IMG/VR virus record: IMGVR_UViG_3300035016_000007 | Span: 1-49,965 of that record | From: a virus | DNA length: 49,965 nt | Reading direction: 5' to 3' (one strand) | In this document: piece by piece, positions 31,584-39,704 of the stretch | Layout: each line of letters begins with the position of its first letter | Position numbering within the stretch: the first letter of the stretch is position 1 | The notes under the pieces: model-generated | Database searches by the model: none | The model's input: only the letters and a program-made list of their open reading frames with translations | Told to the model about the DNA's origin: nothing | Program-made: the position numbers and the translations under genes

Positions 31584-32093
31584 ATGGCGCTGCCAACTCT
31601 TCTCACGGCCGTCGACGTCCGTCGTGCCGAAAAGGCCGGGACGTCCCGTGCCAACATCGTCAGCAAGGTGGTTATCCCGCCGATCAAGTTCGTCAAGGTC
31701 GACAGCAATCCGGGCGGCGGCGTCATGGGTGTTCGCCACGTCCTGCCGCGCATCGAACCGCTGGAGCCCGCCTTCACCTCGATCGGCCTCGATGAGGATA
31801 TCTTCGACGGCATGGGCGAACTCGACAAGTGGGTGCTCGCCGGCTCCTATTCCCACGCCCGTCGCGGTGTGCTCGCCGCGCGCTGCATCATCGAGGGCGT
31901 CATCTCGGATTGGGAACCCGACGAAAGCGACCCGGCGGAATTCCAGGGCTGCAACCACGTCTTCTCCGGCATCCTGCACTTCGAATTCCATCTCGCCGGC
32001 AAGGAACTGCTCTACGTCGATTTCGAAGAGCGGATCCTTCGGCGCAACGGCGTCGACCTGTGGGCCAAGTACCGTCAGGCGCTGGGGGCGTAA
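31584..32093 (+). CDS. FII: Major tail tube protein, P2 FII family
   Basis: 169 aa, the expected size. VVIPPIKFVKVDSNPGGGVM, MGELDKWVLAGSYSHARRGV, IIEGVISDWEPDESDPAEFQ and FEFHLAGKELLYVDFEERIL match the FII strand order. It forms the inner tube through which DNA passes. The gene is 58 bp after the sheath gene. Confidence 0.92.
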   Translation: MALPTLLTAVDVRRAEKAGTSRANIVSKVVIPPIKFVKVDSNPGGGVMGVRHVLPRIEPLEPAFTSIGLDEDIFDGMGELDKWVLAGSYSHARRGVLAARCIIEGVISDWEPDESDPAEFQGCNHVFSGILHFEFHLAGKELLYVDFEERILRRNGVDLWAKYRQALGA

Positions 32094-32096
32094 GGC

Positions 32097-32471
32097 GTGG
32101 AAGATTTCGCGATCGTTTCCGACGACGTGGATCCGGGTGACGGCGCGGGCGAAAGCCCGGCTGTTGCTGCGGACCCCTCCCCTGGCCCGACCATCGACGC
32201 GCGCGGCGCTGTCGCCTGGTCGCGGCGCCTTCTCCTGCCGTTCAAGGTCGACGGCCGCATGCTGCGCACCGTCGCTCTTCATTATCCGACGCAAGGCGAT
32301 ATCGACGATTTCGCGTCCGGTGAACTGGAGACTTTGCGGCATGTCCTGTGCAGGCTCACCGGCCTGCACCCTTCCGTTATCCGGGCGCTTCGGTGGCCGG
32401 ACAGTGAAGCCGTGCACCAGGCGTTCAAAGACCTGTTGCCATCCTTTATCGTTAAGGAGCTGGAAGACTAA
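32097..32471 (+). CDS. Tail assembly chaperone (P2 E / Mu gp41-like), 124 aa
   Basis: GTG start at 32097. After an acidic, Pro-rich 45-residue leader comes the chaperone core (LLLPFKVDGRMLRTVALHYP, QGDIDDFASGELETLRHVLC, LTGLHPSVIRALRWPD). Position between tube and tape-measure genes is diagnostic. In P2 this gene makes a frameshifted E+E' product. Here the tape-measure ATG overlaps the stop (TAATG) and I see no slippery site with an open extension, so a single product is likely. Confidence 0.8.
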   Translation: MEDFAIVSDDVDPGDGAGESPAVAADPSPGPTIDARGAVAWSRRLLLPFKVDGRMLRTVALHYPTQGDIDDFASGELETLRHVLCRLTGLHPSVIRALRWPDSEAVHQAFKDLLPSFIVKELED

Positions 32472-34639
32472 TGGGAAGTCTCTCCGCATCGCTTGTCGTT
32501 TCCCTCACCGACCGCACGGCGGCCGGCGCGCGTAGCGTCAAGAAATCGCTGTCCGATATTCAGCGGGCGGAGCGTGACCTTGCCCTTGCCCGCAACAATC
32601 GCCGCCTCACCCGTGTCGATCGGGCCGAGGAGGCGTTGCAGCTTGCGCGGGACCGCGAGGCCCACCGGCTGGAGATGGAGCGCGAACGCGCGCTTGAGCA
32701 ACGGCAGCGCCGTATGGGGGTGTTCTTCGGTGGGGTGACGCTGGCGGCAACGGCCGCCGGCTATGCTGCCGCCCGGAGCTATTCCAAATTCGCCGAAGTT
32801 GAACGTCAGGTCGGGCGGACTGCGCTCAATGCGGATCAAAGCGCGGACATCGTTGGGCCGACGATGACAAAACTACAGCAGATTGCGCATCATACCGCAT
32901 TGAGTTTCGAGGACGTGGCAAACGGCCTCGATACCCTTGTCGCATCGGGGCGTAGCCTTGACGATTCGATGGCATTTCTGCCGGCTGTCGCGATGACCGC
33001 GCAGGCTTCCGGCGCGGCGATCGCGGATATCGCGCTCTCCGCAGACGCCCTTGCCGGATCGATGAAGATCAATGCCGGCGAAATGCAGAAGGCGTTCGAT
33101 ATCCTCGTTGCTGGGGGCAAGGCCGGCAAGTTCGAACTCAAGGACATGTCGCAATACCTCCCCTCGCTCCTGCCGGCGTTTTCCGCGCTCGGCTATCAGG
33201 GGACGGAAGGTCTGCAAAAAGTCGTCGCCATGTTGCAGGTCATGCGCAACCAGGCGGGATCGAGCAGCGAGGCGGCAACTTATCTCAGCAACGTGCTGAA
33301 CAAGATGTACTCCGCCGACACGGCAAAGAAGTTCAAAAACTTCGGCATCAATTTGCCGAAGGCGCTGGATAAGGCGAAGAAAGAAGGCAAGGATCTGTTC
33401 GAGGTTTTCCTCGATCTGACAAGCCTCGCCACCAAGGGCGATCTTTCCAAGCTGCCGCTGCTCTTTACCGATGCAGAAATGCAGAAAGGTATGCGTGCGC
33501 TGATAACGCAACGCGATACCTTTCGGGAGCTGACCCAATCGCTTGGAAAGGTCGACGGCACGGCGCTGAAGGACTTCAACCAGATTGCCAACGATTCTGC
33601 GGCGAAGATCCAGAAGCTTTCGACATTGTGGGACACCTTCATGTCGCAGCTCGGCGGCGAGGTGGCCGACGTTGCCAATCCAGTTCTTGAGAAGGTGACG
33701 GGCGCGATTACGGATGCGCAGGCACGGGCCAAAAGCCGGAGGGAACAAGGCGAGCTTCGCGACAACAATAAGGAAGAGTTTGCCCGACGCCATCGCCGCC
33801 TCGACCCGGAAAAATACGACTTGGACAAAAACCCGTTTGCCAAGGCACTCCTCGATGAACTCTTCCGTGAGGCGGAAACACAGCAGGGCAAAGGCCAATG
33901 GAAAACTGTCTTCGACCAGGTCGACGATCAGCTCCGAACGAAGACGGCCCGACAACAATACCTTGATCAAACAGCGAAAGCTTCCACGGGGCGACAGAAC
34001 CGCTCCACGCTAGGCGCGAAGACGAACCATGGCGCTGCGGTCGACGAAGACGGAAATTATACTACTGACGTACCTGTGCCCGGCACGCGGCCAACGGCCG
34101 AAAGTGACGCGGCAGAACGCCGGCGGAACGCATACCGGTACGGCACGGGCCGGCAATTCGTCAATGACGAGGCGGTCAAGAAGTCACGGGACTGGAGCCG
34201 CGAGAACTGGCAGAACCTCAGCCGGGAAGAGCGGCGCAAACGCCTTCGGGAAGCTGATCCGCGTCAACTCGGCATGGACGGTATGTTCGGCGTCGAGATG
34301 GAAGAACAGCAACGCAAGCAGCGGACCATTGGTGTTGGTAAACCCGGCATCCTCGATGATCTCGATGGGTCCGCGCCAGTTGGCGCTTCTGCGGGCGGTC
34401 CCCGTGAGGTCACGCTCATGGGTACGCCTACCGTGATTTCGCAGCCTTCGGGCACACAGCAGGTGCAGGTGATGAACCCGACGCCGGTTCTGGCGCCGAT
34501 CACTGTCAGCGTGAGCGTGACGGCGACCAGCAATGCGGATCCTGCGGCGATCGGGCAGCAAGTCGGCAATGCGGTCGGGCAGAAGATCAAGGCGGAGCTT
34601 GCCGGAATTCAAGCCGATACAGGATGGGAGGTGGCGTAA
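32471..34639 (+). CDS. T: Tape measure protein, P2 T-like, 722 aa
   Basis: A long helical protein with an N-terminal coiled coil (SVKKSLSDIQRAERDLALAR, QLARDREAHRLEMERERALE). A hydrophobic segment follows (FFGGVTLAATAAGYAAARSY). The conserved tape-measure core follows (TKLQQIAHHTALSFEDVANG, AGEMQKAFDILVAGGKAGKF, DMSQYLPSLLPAFSALGY), then charged linker sequence. It sets tail length and may reach the inner membrane on injection. Its stop overlaps the U start (TAATG). Confidence 0.92.
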   Translation: MGSLSASLVVSLTDRTAAGARSVKKSLSDIQRAERDLALARNNRRLTRVDRAEEALQLARDREAHRLEMERERALEQRQRRMGVFFGGVTLAATAAGYAAARSYSKFAEVERQVGRTALNADQSADIVGPTMTKLQQIAHHTALSFEDVANGLDTLVASGRSLDDSMAFLPAVAMTAQASGAAIADIALSADALAGSMKINAGEMQKAFDILVAGGKAGKFELKDMSQYLPSLLPAFSALGYQGTEGLQKVVAMLQVMRNQAGSSSEAATYLSNVLNKMYSADTAKKFKNFGINLPKALDKAKKEGKDLFEVFLDLTSLATKGDLSKLPLLFTDAEMQKGMRALITQRDTFRELTQSLGKVDGTALKDFNQIANDSAAKIQKLSTLWDTFMSQLGGEVADVANPVLEKVTGAITDAQARAKSRREQGELRDNNKEEFARRHRRLDPEKYDLDKNPFAKALLDELFREAETQQGKGQWKTVFDQVDDQLRTKTARQQYLDQTAKASTGRQNRSTLGAKTNHGAAVDEDGNYTTDVPVPGTRPTAESDAAERRRNAYRYGTGRQFVNDEAVKKSRDWSRENWQNLSREERRKRLREADPRQLGMDGMFGVEMEEQQRKQRTIGVGKPGILDDLDGSAPVGASAGGPREVTLMGTPTVISQPSGTQQVQVMNPTPVLAPITVSVSVTATSNADPAAIGQQVGNAVGQKIKAELAGIQADTGWEVA

Positions 34640-35082
34640 TGCTCTACATGCTCGGCACTGTCGTCATCGACACCTCGCCATTCTCGATCGACGAAATGGA
34701 GCGCACGGCCGAGGCGTCGATCGTGGCGAAGCCCGTGATCGGCGGGCGACAACCGAAGGAATTCACCGGAGAAGGCGAGGACGATATTGTCCTCTCCGGC
34801 CAGCTCCTGCCCTATCATGTCGGCGGGCTCGACGAGCTGGAGACGCTGCATGAAATGCGCCGGCAGGGGGCGCGCTTTCCCGTGCAGCGCGGCGACGGGT
34901 GGCGGCCGGGCTGGTACGGCATCACGCGGATAACGGAATCGCATCGCGAGCTTTCCGGCGATGGCGTCGGCTATTTGATCCAACACCAAATCACCATGAC
35001 GCGTGTCGAGGCCGACCAGGGCGAGGGCCAGCAGCTCATTATCGGCCTCATCAATCTTTTCTCGGCGCTGACCGGTCAATAA
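34639..35082 (+). CDS. U: Tail terminator-like protein U
   Basis: The start at 34639 follows from the TAATG overlap with the tape-measure gene. The 147-aa product (MLYMLGTVVIDTSPFSIDEM, RQPKEFTGEGEDDIVLSGQL, HEMRRQGARFPVQRGDGWRP, WYGITRITESHREL) is a clear P2 gpU-family protein. It is a LysM-region or baseplate hub helper in this group. Confidence 0.9.
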   Translation: MLYMLGTVVIDTSPFSIDEMERTAEASIVAKPVIGGRQPKEFTGEGEDDIVLSGQLLPYHVGGLDELETLHEMRRQGARFPVQRGDGWRPGWYGITRITESHRELSGDGVGYLIQHQITMTRVEADQGEGQQLIIGLINLFSALTGQ

Positions 35083-35092
35083 GGGCTTTGCA

Positions 35093-35320
35093 ATGGCGGA
35101 GACAATCACTGTTCGCGGCGAGGGTATCACCGTGGACCTCTTACTCTGGCGAAAATACGGGGTGAGGTCGCGCAGCGTCGTCGAGGCAACGTTTGCACTC
35201 AATCCGGGCCTTGCCGCGCTGGGTCCTATTCTGCCGCTCGGCACGCTGGTGACGCTTGCCGATCTGCCGGCGGCGGCGACAAAGGTCGACGAACGACTGG
35301 CGATCTCCCTCTTTGATTGA
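35093..35320 (+). CDS. X: Tail protein X (LysM-like), 75 aa
   Basis: MAETITVRGEGITVDLLLWR...VVEATFALNPGLAALGPILP is the compact P2 gpX fold: a LysM-like unit with the conserved N-P-G-L-A turn. It links the hub to the tape measure or binds peptidoglycan. Order U-X-D is conserved. Confidence 0.9.
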   Translation: MAETITVRGEGITVDLLLWRKYGVRSRSVVEATFALNPGLAALGPILPLGTLVTLADLPAAATKVDERLAISLFD

Positions 35321-35330
35321 TGGAAATACA

Positions 35331-36353
35331 ATGAACTGGAAAGTTGATTGGCAGGTGCGCATCAACGGGCGCGACCTTTCGAGCCGTATGGCTCCGCTCC
35401 TTATCGACATCGAGGTGACCGACCAGGAGGGCACCGCAAGCGATAGCTGCTCGCTTAGCTTTGATGATGCCGGGGGGCAGATCAAACTGCCGCCGAAGGG
35501 TTCGCTTGTCGAGGTATCGCTCAATGGCGTGGTCGTTTTTCGTGGGCCCAGCGATGCGCCTCGATCGACAGGGACACGAGGGGGCGGCTCCATCCTGCGC
35601 GTCGGCGCCAAGGGGTTCGATACGCGCGGCCCGGCGAAAAGCCAGCAACTGTTCCACAAGGACGATGCGTCGCTGAAAGATTTTCTTGGGGAGGCTGCAC
35701 AGAACGCCGGCTTTTCCCTGAAAATCGATGAGCAGCTCGGCGCGATCGCGCGCGATTATTGGCTCTCGGATGGCGAAAGTTTTCTCGGCTTAGGGCAGCG
35801 GCTGGCGCGCGAATTGAACGCCACGTTCAAGTTGCGCGGTCAGGAAGCCGTCTTCATCCCCCGTGGCGCAAGTGCGCTCGCCGCCGTAGACGCCAAAGTC
35901 GGTATCGGCGGGAATGTCATCTCCTGGGATATCGAGCCATTCGCCGGACGCGGTGTCTACAAGAGTGCGAAGGTCCGTTGGTTTGACCGCGAGAAGGCGC
36001 GCTTTGAGGAAAAGGAAGTCCAATTCGATGAGGTGGACGGCGAGGCGTCCCGCGACGTGCGCACGCTCGCGGCCGACGAAGATCAGGCGGAGGGGATCGC
36101 CAAAGGCCGCAAAAGCGAGGCGGAACGTGATGCGGGAAGCGGGACAATCCAATTGGACCTTGTTGCCCATGCCCGTGCGGAGGCGCCGTTGAACCTGACC
36201 GGTTGCCGGCCGGGTGTCGATGGAACATACCGCATCACCAGCGTCACGCATCGCGCCTCGCGCACCGGCGGCGCCACCACGCAATGTCAGGTCAAGCAGC
36301 CCGGCGGCGGTGCTGGCAAGGATGATAGAAAATCTGGCGGCGGCGGCGGTTGA
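35331..36353 (+). CDS. D: Baseplate hub / late control protein D
   Basis: 340 aa, start at 35331 (MNWKVDWQVRINGRDLSSRM). The P2 gpD pattern is clear: DSCSLSFDDAGGQIKLPPKG, RTLAADEDQAEGIAKGRKSE and the final TGCRPGVDGTYRITSVTHRA. It is the central hub that carries the V spike. It is not a transcription factor, despite its old late-control name. The C-terminus is Gly-rich (GGGAGKDDRKSGGGGG) and overlaps the next gene. Confidence 0.92.
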   Translation: MNWKVDWQVRINGRDLSSRMAPLLIDIEVTDQEGTASDSCSLSFDDAGGQIKLPPKGSLVEVSLNGVVVFRGPSDAPRSTGTRGGGSILRVGAKGFDTRGPAKSQQLFHKDDASLKDFLGEAAQNAGFSLKIDEQLGAIARDYWLSDGESFLGLGQRLARELNATFKLRGQEAVFIPRGASALAAVDAKVGIGGNVISWDIEPFAGRGVYKSAKVRWFDREKARFEEKEVQFDEVDGEASRDVRTLAADEDQAEGIAKGRKSEAERDAGSGTIQLDLVAHARAEAPLNLTGCRPGVDGTYRITSVTHRASRTGGATTQCQVKQPGGGAGKDDRKSGGGGG

Positions 36354-36675
36354 CTCTTTCGCACGCCGTGAACAAATATGGAACATGAAACATCGCCGGG
36401 GCATAGATCTGGTCGGGCGGGAAAGCCGCTATGACGTCGTCTATCTGGGACCATTGCTGGATCCGGTGCATACAACGTTTGACGATATTCCGGAGTGGCA
36501 CGCCTTGGGCGGTCATTGCGCGAAGTGCGAGCGAACCGGTTGGGTCAATCGTTGGGACCTCGCAATGAAATGGGGCAAGGATACCTATCTCGGTTCGCTG
36601 GCAGTCCGGCTGCGGTGCCTTGGCTGCGGCAACCGGGACGGCAATAAGTGGATCCTCGGGAAACTTCCCCGATGA
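36322..36675 (+). CDS. Zinc-ribbon protein of the tail-operon end, 117 aa
   Basis: Started at ATG 36322, within the end of gene D in another frame; an alternative start is 36385 (MKHRRGIDLVGRES). Two CxxC pairs (CAKC at 66-69, CLGC at 99-102) form a zinc ribbon after a strand-rich segment (SRYDVVYLGPLLDPVHTTFD). Function is unknown. Because it follows D and precedes the lysis genes, it may be a late regulatory or DNA-end-binding protein. Confidence 0.7.
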   Translation: MIENLAAAAVDSFARREQIWNMKHRRGIDLVGRESRYDVVYLGPLLDPVHTTFDDIPEWHALGGHCAKCERTGWVNRWDLAMKWGKDTYLGSLAVRLRCLGCGNRDGNKWILGKLPR

Positions 36676-36962
36676 CCTGGCAGAAAAAGTATCGCTGGTC
36701 GCGGACGTGGGGCGACGAGCGGGGCTTCGATGGCAAGCTCCATGAGGATTACGCCGGCTATGACGGCGAGGACAATATCGGCCGCATCTATCTCGATCGC
36801 CAGACGCTGAAGGCCGGCAAGTGGTTTTGGGCCGGGCAGCACCCGAAAGGCTCCGGCCGGCCGATCATGCCGCATTCCGGTTGGCTCCCGACTGCGGGTG
36901 AAGCGGCCCGTCAAGTCGAGGAATACTGGGATAAAATGAAGGCTCGGCTTCAAGACGGATAA
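36672..36962 (+). CDS. Hypothetical protein, 96 aa
   Basis: The start at 36672 is set by the ATGA overlap (MTWQKKYRWSRTWGDERGFD). It is rich in Trp, Tyr, Gly and Asp (GQHPKGSGRPIMPHSGWLPT), with a helical end. Small aromatic-rich proteins like this are frequent in rhizobial prophages, but I know no function. The last gene before the leader of the lysis cassette. Confidence 0.7.
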   Translation: MTWQKKYRWSRTWGDERGFDGKLHEDYAGYDGEDNIGRIYLDRQTLKAGKWFWAGQHPKGSGRPIMPHSGWLPTAGEAARQVEEYWDKMKARLQDG

Positions 36963-37111
36963 TTGAAACTTATCGCTCATTTCGGTGAGCGCTGAAAGCG
37001 TGCGGTTTATGCGCGCCTGACAGGGCGTTTCCGCCCTCCCTCTACCGTCGCTTGCCTGTTTGCGACGGCACCTAGCCGCTTCGGCGGCGCTTTTCTTTCA
37101 AGGACATATCC
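36963..37111 (+). other. Leader of the lysis cassette with three hairpins
   Basis: A 149-bp gap holding GCTCATTTCGGTGAGC (around 36976-36991), AGGGCGTTTCCGCCCT (around 37021-37040) and AGCCGCTTCGGCGGCGCTTTTC (around 37074-37096). The last has a short U-run. Tandem hairpins may act as weak terminators or as message boundaries that delay lysis-gene expression. Confidence 0.5.
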
Positions 37112-37330
37112 ATGCGTCTCGCCCCCAATTGGCGCGCGGTGCTCCGCTATGCGTGGAGCATCCGCCTCATCCTGATTGCTGCCCTCCTCTCCGGCGCCGA
37201 AGTCGCCTTGCCGCTTGTCGGCGACGCGCTGCCCGTGCCGGATCGACTGTTCGCGGCGCTTTCCTTCCTCACAACCGCCGGCGCCTTCCTCGCCCGGCTC
37301 ACTGCACAGAAAGGTGTTTCCGATGAATAG
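37112..37330 (+). CDS. Putative holin, 72 aa
   Basis: MRLAPNWRAVLRYAWSIRLI has an N-terminal basic amphipathic part. Two hydrophobic segments follow (IRLILIAALLSGAEVALPLV and LFAALSFLTTAGAFLARLTA) with a short charged C-terminus. This is a small two-TM class II holin-like layout. It overlaps the endolysin start by 8 bp. It should open or depolarise the inner membrane, which also activates a SAR endolysin. Assigned by topology and position. Confidence 0.77.
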   Translation: MRLAPNWRAVLRYAWSIRLILIAALLSGAEVALPLVGDALPVPDRLFAALSFLTTAGAFLARLTAQKGVSDE

Positions 37331-37796
37331 CAGGCTCAAAAAGAGCGGCGCGCTGATGGCTGCGGCCGTGGCGCTGGTCGGCTCGTGGGAAGGGCTGCGC
37401 ACCGTCGCCTATCCCGACAAGCTGGCTTACGGCATCCCGACCGTCTGCTTCGGCGAGACGCGCGGCGTCAAGCTCGGCGATCGCTACACGGTCGACGAAT
37501 GCAAGGCGATGCTCGGCGACGCCCTGGTCGAATTCGAGCAAGGTATGCGCAAGTGCCTGAAGGCGCCCGACCAGGTGCCGGCGAAGAGCTATACCGCGTT
37601 CCTCTCCGTATCCTACAATATCGGCACGGGCGCCTTCTGCCGCTCGACGATCGCGCGCCGCGCCAATGCCGGCGACATTCGCGGCGCCTGCAACGCTATC
37701 CCGGCATGGAACAAGGCCGGCGGCCGCGTGGTGAAGGGCCTCGTCAACCGGCGTGCGGAAGAGCAGCGCATCTGCCTTGAGGGGGTGGCGGGCTGA
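37323..37796 (+). CDS. SAR-type endolysin, GH24 muramidase, 157 aa
   Basis: ATG at 37323 (MNSRLKKSGALMAAAVALVG). Residues 9-20 are a weakly hydrophobic Ala-rich segment, as in signal-arrest-release endolysins, which reach the periplasm by Sec and fire on membrane depolarisation. The GH24 active site is WEGLRTVAYPDK with Glu23 and Asp32, then PTVCFGET with Thr40. FLSVSYNIGTGAFCRSTIAR is the conserved late core. It cleaves the glycan backbone of peptidoglycan. Confidence 0.92.
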   Translation: MNSRLKKSGALMAAAVALVGSWEGLRTVAYPDKLAYGIPTVCFGETRGVKLGDRYTVDECKAMLGDALVEFEQGMRKCLKAPDQVPAKSYTAFLSVSYNIGTGAFCRSTIARRANAGDIRGACNAIPAWNKAGGRVVKGLVNRRAEEQRICLEGVAG

Positions 37797-38242
37797 TGCC
37801 GACGCTGTTCGCCTTCGTCCGCTTTCTCGGCCTGCAAGGCCTCGTCGTGCTTGCCGCCTTCATCTTCTATGAGGGTGTGCCGGCCGCCAACTACGTCACC
37901 CCCTACCTGCGCTTCGTGCCTGCGCTGGGGCCGATGGTCGACGATCTCGCGCAAGGTCGCGTGGGGCGCGCCCGCGAGGGCGGCCGCCTCGATGAACGGC
38001 TCATCTGGCAGGAGCGACAGAGACGGGCAGACCTCAAGCGCGACGCCGATCGGCGGCAAGCGCAAGCCGAGATTGACGCGATAGAGCGGGATTACTGGTC
38101 TCGCCAAGCGGCCGACGCCCTGAAGATTTCCGAACTGGAGAAAACCCTTGAAGAGGATCCGAAGAACGGCGACGCTGCTGGCGATCGCCCTGCCCTTTCT
38201 CGCCGGGTGCGGGATGCTATCAACCCGATCGGGCGATATTGA
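37796..38242 (+). CDS. Inner-membrane spanin (Rz-like), 148 aa
   Basis: It has an N-terminal membrane anchor (FVRFLGLQGLVVLAAFIFYE) and a charged periplasmic coiled coil (QERQRRADLKRDADRRQAQA, SRQAADALKISELEKTLEED). Its stop is beyond the start of a lipoprotein gene in another frame, the classic overlapped Rz/Rz1 arrangement. Together they fuse the inner and outer membranes in the last step of lysis. It starts in the endolysin stop (TGATG). Confidence 0.83.
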   Translation: MPTLFAFVRFLGLQGLVVLAAFIFYEGVPAANYVTPYLRFVPALGPMVDDLAQGRVGRAREGGRLDERLIWQERQRRADLKRDADRRQAQAEIDAIERDYWSRQAADALKISELEKTLEEDPKNGDAAGDRPALSRRVRDAINPIGRY

Positions 38243-38450
38243 TCCGCGCGCGGTAAACCCTGCAGCAATCCCTCAAAGCCTGAAACAGCCCTGCAAGCCG
38301 GTCTCAAACCTGCCCGCAAGTGACCTGTCATCGGCGACGACGGCACGGCTTTGGGGTCAGGACCGCGCGTCGCTGGGTGAATGCGGGCGACGCCATGGCG
38401 CGTTAGTAACCGCCATCGGTGCGCTCGAAACGCAAGGGGGGCGGCCGTGA
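38148..38450 (+). CDS. Outer-membrane spanin lipoprotein (Rz1-like), 100 aa
   Basis: MKRIRRTATLLAIALPFLAGC is a lipoprotein signal with lipobox LAGC (Cys21). The mature part is short, with Pro and Gln (NPAAIPQSLKQPCKPVSNLP), as in Rz1. The first 95 bp overlap the Rz-like gene in the +1-type frame. It forms the outer-membrane half of the spanin complex. Confidence 0.85.
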   Translation: MKRIRRTATLLAIALPFLAGCGMLSTRSGDIDPRAVNPAAIPQSLKQPCKPVSNLPASDLSSATTARLWGQDRASLGECGRRHGALVTAIGALETQGGRP

Positions 38451-38902
38451 CGGAAGAGGGCAACCACGGACCCGGTGTGTGGATCCGAATCCAGCATCGG
38501 TTTCATACGCGCATGACGGAATGGCAGTTGGCGGTAGTCACCTTCCTGTGGGGGTTGATGCTGCTGCATCCAGCAAGCACCTTCGACCAGCCGGATTTTT
38601 CCGGGTTCAAGGAAATCTTCAAAAGCGAAACATTGCTCGGCGCCGGGATGGTATTCCTTGGCGTCCTTCGCATTGGGGGGCTCATCGTCAACGGCGCCCG
38701 ACAGAACGTCACTCCGCACATTCGTGTGCTTTCGGCCGGCGTGGGTTGCATGATCTTTGCCGGCATCACCTGGTTCTACATGCTCTCCGAGATCTGGAGC
38801 CCTTGGCTCGCTGTCTACCCCGTCTTCGTGGTGAGCGAGTTTATCAACGTGTTTCGGGCCGCTCACGATGTCGGGGAGAGCAGGAATGGACAAACTACTT
38901 GA
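38447..38902 (+). CDS. Polytopic membrane protein of the lysis cassette, 151 aa
   Basis: GTG start at 38447 overlaps the Rz1 stop (GTGA). It has four predicted membrane segments (EWQLAVVTFLWGLMLLHP, LLGAGMVFLGVLRIGGLIV, VLSAGVGCMIFAGITWFYML, LAVYPVFVVSEFINVF). It may be a second holin, an antiholin or a superinfection-exclusion protein. No family is named with certainty. It overlaps the next gene by 17 bp. Confidence 0.72.
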   Translation: MTEEGNHGPGVWIRIQHRFHTRMTEWQLAVVTFLWGLMLLHPASTFDQPDFSGFKEIFKSETLLGAGMVFLGVLRIGGLIVNGARQNVTPHIRVLSAGVGCMIFAGITWFYMLSEIWSPWLAVYPVFVVSEFINVFRAAHDVGESRNGQTT

Positions 38903-39221
38903 GGCGGCGGCGAATAACCCGTTCACCGCTATCGCCTTCGGCGTCGTGCTGGCGATGATTTTTGCAGTAAGGCAGTTCGGCATTGTCATGGGTGCGAAAT
39001 CGACGCCCGCGCCCACGCGTCAAGCGGAGGTGGCGGCCGTCATCGTGGACCCCACGGCGCTCAATCGTCTCACCGACCAGGTCGAGGCCGTGAATGAAAC
39101 CTTCTCGGAACTGGTCGACGTCGGAAAGGACATGGCGAAGAATACCGCGTTTCTGACAACCGAGATCAATCGCTTTCGTGAAGAGCTGCGCATTCATCGC
39201 GAGATCCGGCGCGCAAACTGA
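38886..39221 (+). CDS. Single-TM, coiled-coil protein of the lysis cassette, 111 aa
   Basis: The start at 38886 (MDKLLEAAANNPFTAIAFGV) gives one membrane segment (FTAIAFGVVLAMIFAVRQFG). A periplasmic or cytoplasmic helical domain follows (RLTDQVEAVNETFSELVDVG, FLTTEINRFREELRIHREI). This topology fits a bacteriophage membrane helper such as an antiholin or Rz-like accessory. It is the last gene of the late operon and is followed by a strong terminator. Confidence 0.7.
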   Translation: MDKLLEAAANNPFTAIAFGVVLAMIFAVRQFGIVMGAKSTPAPTRQAEVAAVIVDPTALNRLTDQVEAVNETFSELVDVGKDMAKNTAFLTTEINRFREELRIHREIRRAN

Positions 39222-39228
39222 ACGTATA

Positions 39229-39261
39229 AAGGCCCTCCGCTTCCCAGCGGGGGGCCTTTTG
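39229..39261 (+). terminator. Intrinsic terminator of the late operon
   Basis: AAAGGCCCTCCGC (39229-39241) pairs, with one mismatch, with GCGGGGGGCCTTT (39248-39260) around a 6-base loop, and ends in TTTT. It closes the 27-kb late transcript. Confidence 0.85.
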
Positions 39262-39348
39262 CGTTTGGTCAACCTTCCCCGCACCGGAATGCCGCCCGAA
39301 CCGTTGGGATAGCCGAGCGTGCAAGCGCTGTCTCGATAGCGGTCTTTT

Positions 39349-39693
39349 TTATTCGCCGCACCACGGCTGGCGCTTGCCCTTCCAAGGCCGCGCCAGATCC
39401 TCGGCGACCAGGCGATCGCCAACGTCATCGCCATGCACCGACACCCGGGCGAGCGTGCGGCCGTAACGATCCGTCATGCGCTTGCCGTCGCCCCGGGTGA
39501 TGACGATCTCGCCATCGTCCAGCAGCTCTTGCAGCCGGCGCTTGGCGACGTGGCCTAGCCGCCGCTCCGCATCGCATTTGGCGTGCCGGGTTTCCGGCGC
39601 GTCGATATTCAGGATCCGGATCGTCTCCGGGCCGGCCTTCAGCGTGTCGCCGTCGACGGCCGTCAAGGTCAGGGCAAAGAGTAGTGCGAGCAT
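39349..39693 (-). CDS. Secreted thermonuclease-like protein (SNase family), 114 aa
   Basis: A short hydrophobic signal (MLALLFALTLTA) precedes the SNase OB-fold: VDGDTLKAG, ETIRILNIDAPETRH (catalytic Arg and the metal-binding Asp of the family) and, in the last third, RYGRTLARVSVHGDDVGDRL (second catalytic Arg region). The length matches compact phage and plasmid SNase proteins. It should cut DNA or RNA outside the cytoplasm. It lies on the opposite strand to the late operon, 11 bp downstream of the partition genes. Confidence 0.85.
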   Translation of the reverse strand: MLALLFALTLTAVDGDTLKAGPETIRILNIDAPETRHAKCDAERRLGHVAKRRLQELLDDGEIVITRGDGKRMTDRYGRTLARVSVHGDDVGDRLVAEDLARPWKGKRQPWCGE

Positions 39694-39704
39694 CCCCCTC
39701 CCCT

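Noticed and set aside
32097-32600. P2-type E/E' programmed frameshift in the tail chaperone gene
   Set aside because: I see no slippery heptamer with an open extension; the tape-measure ATG overlaps the stop directly.
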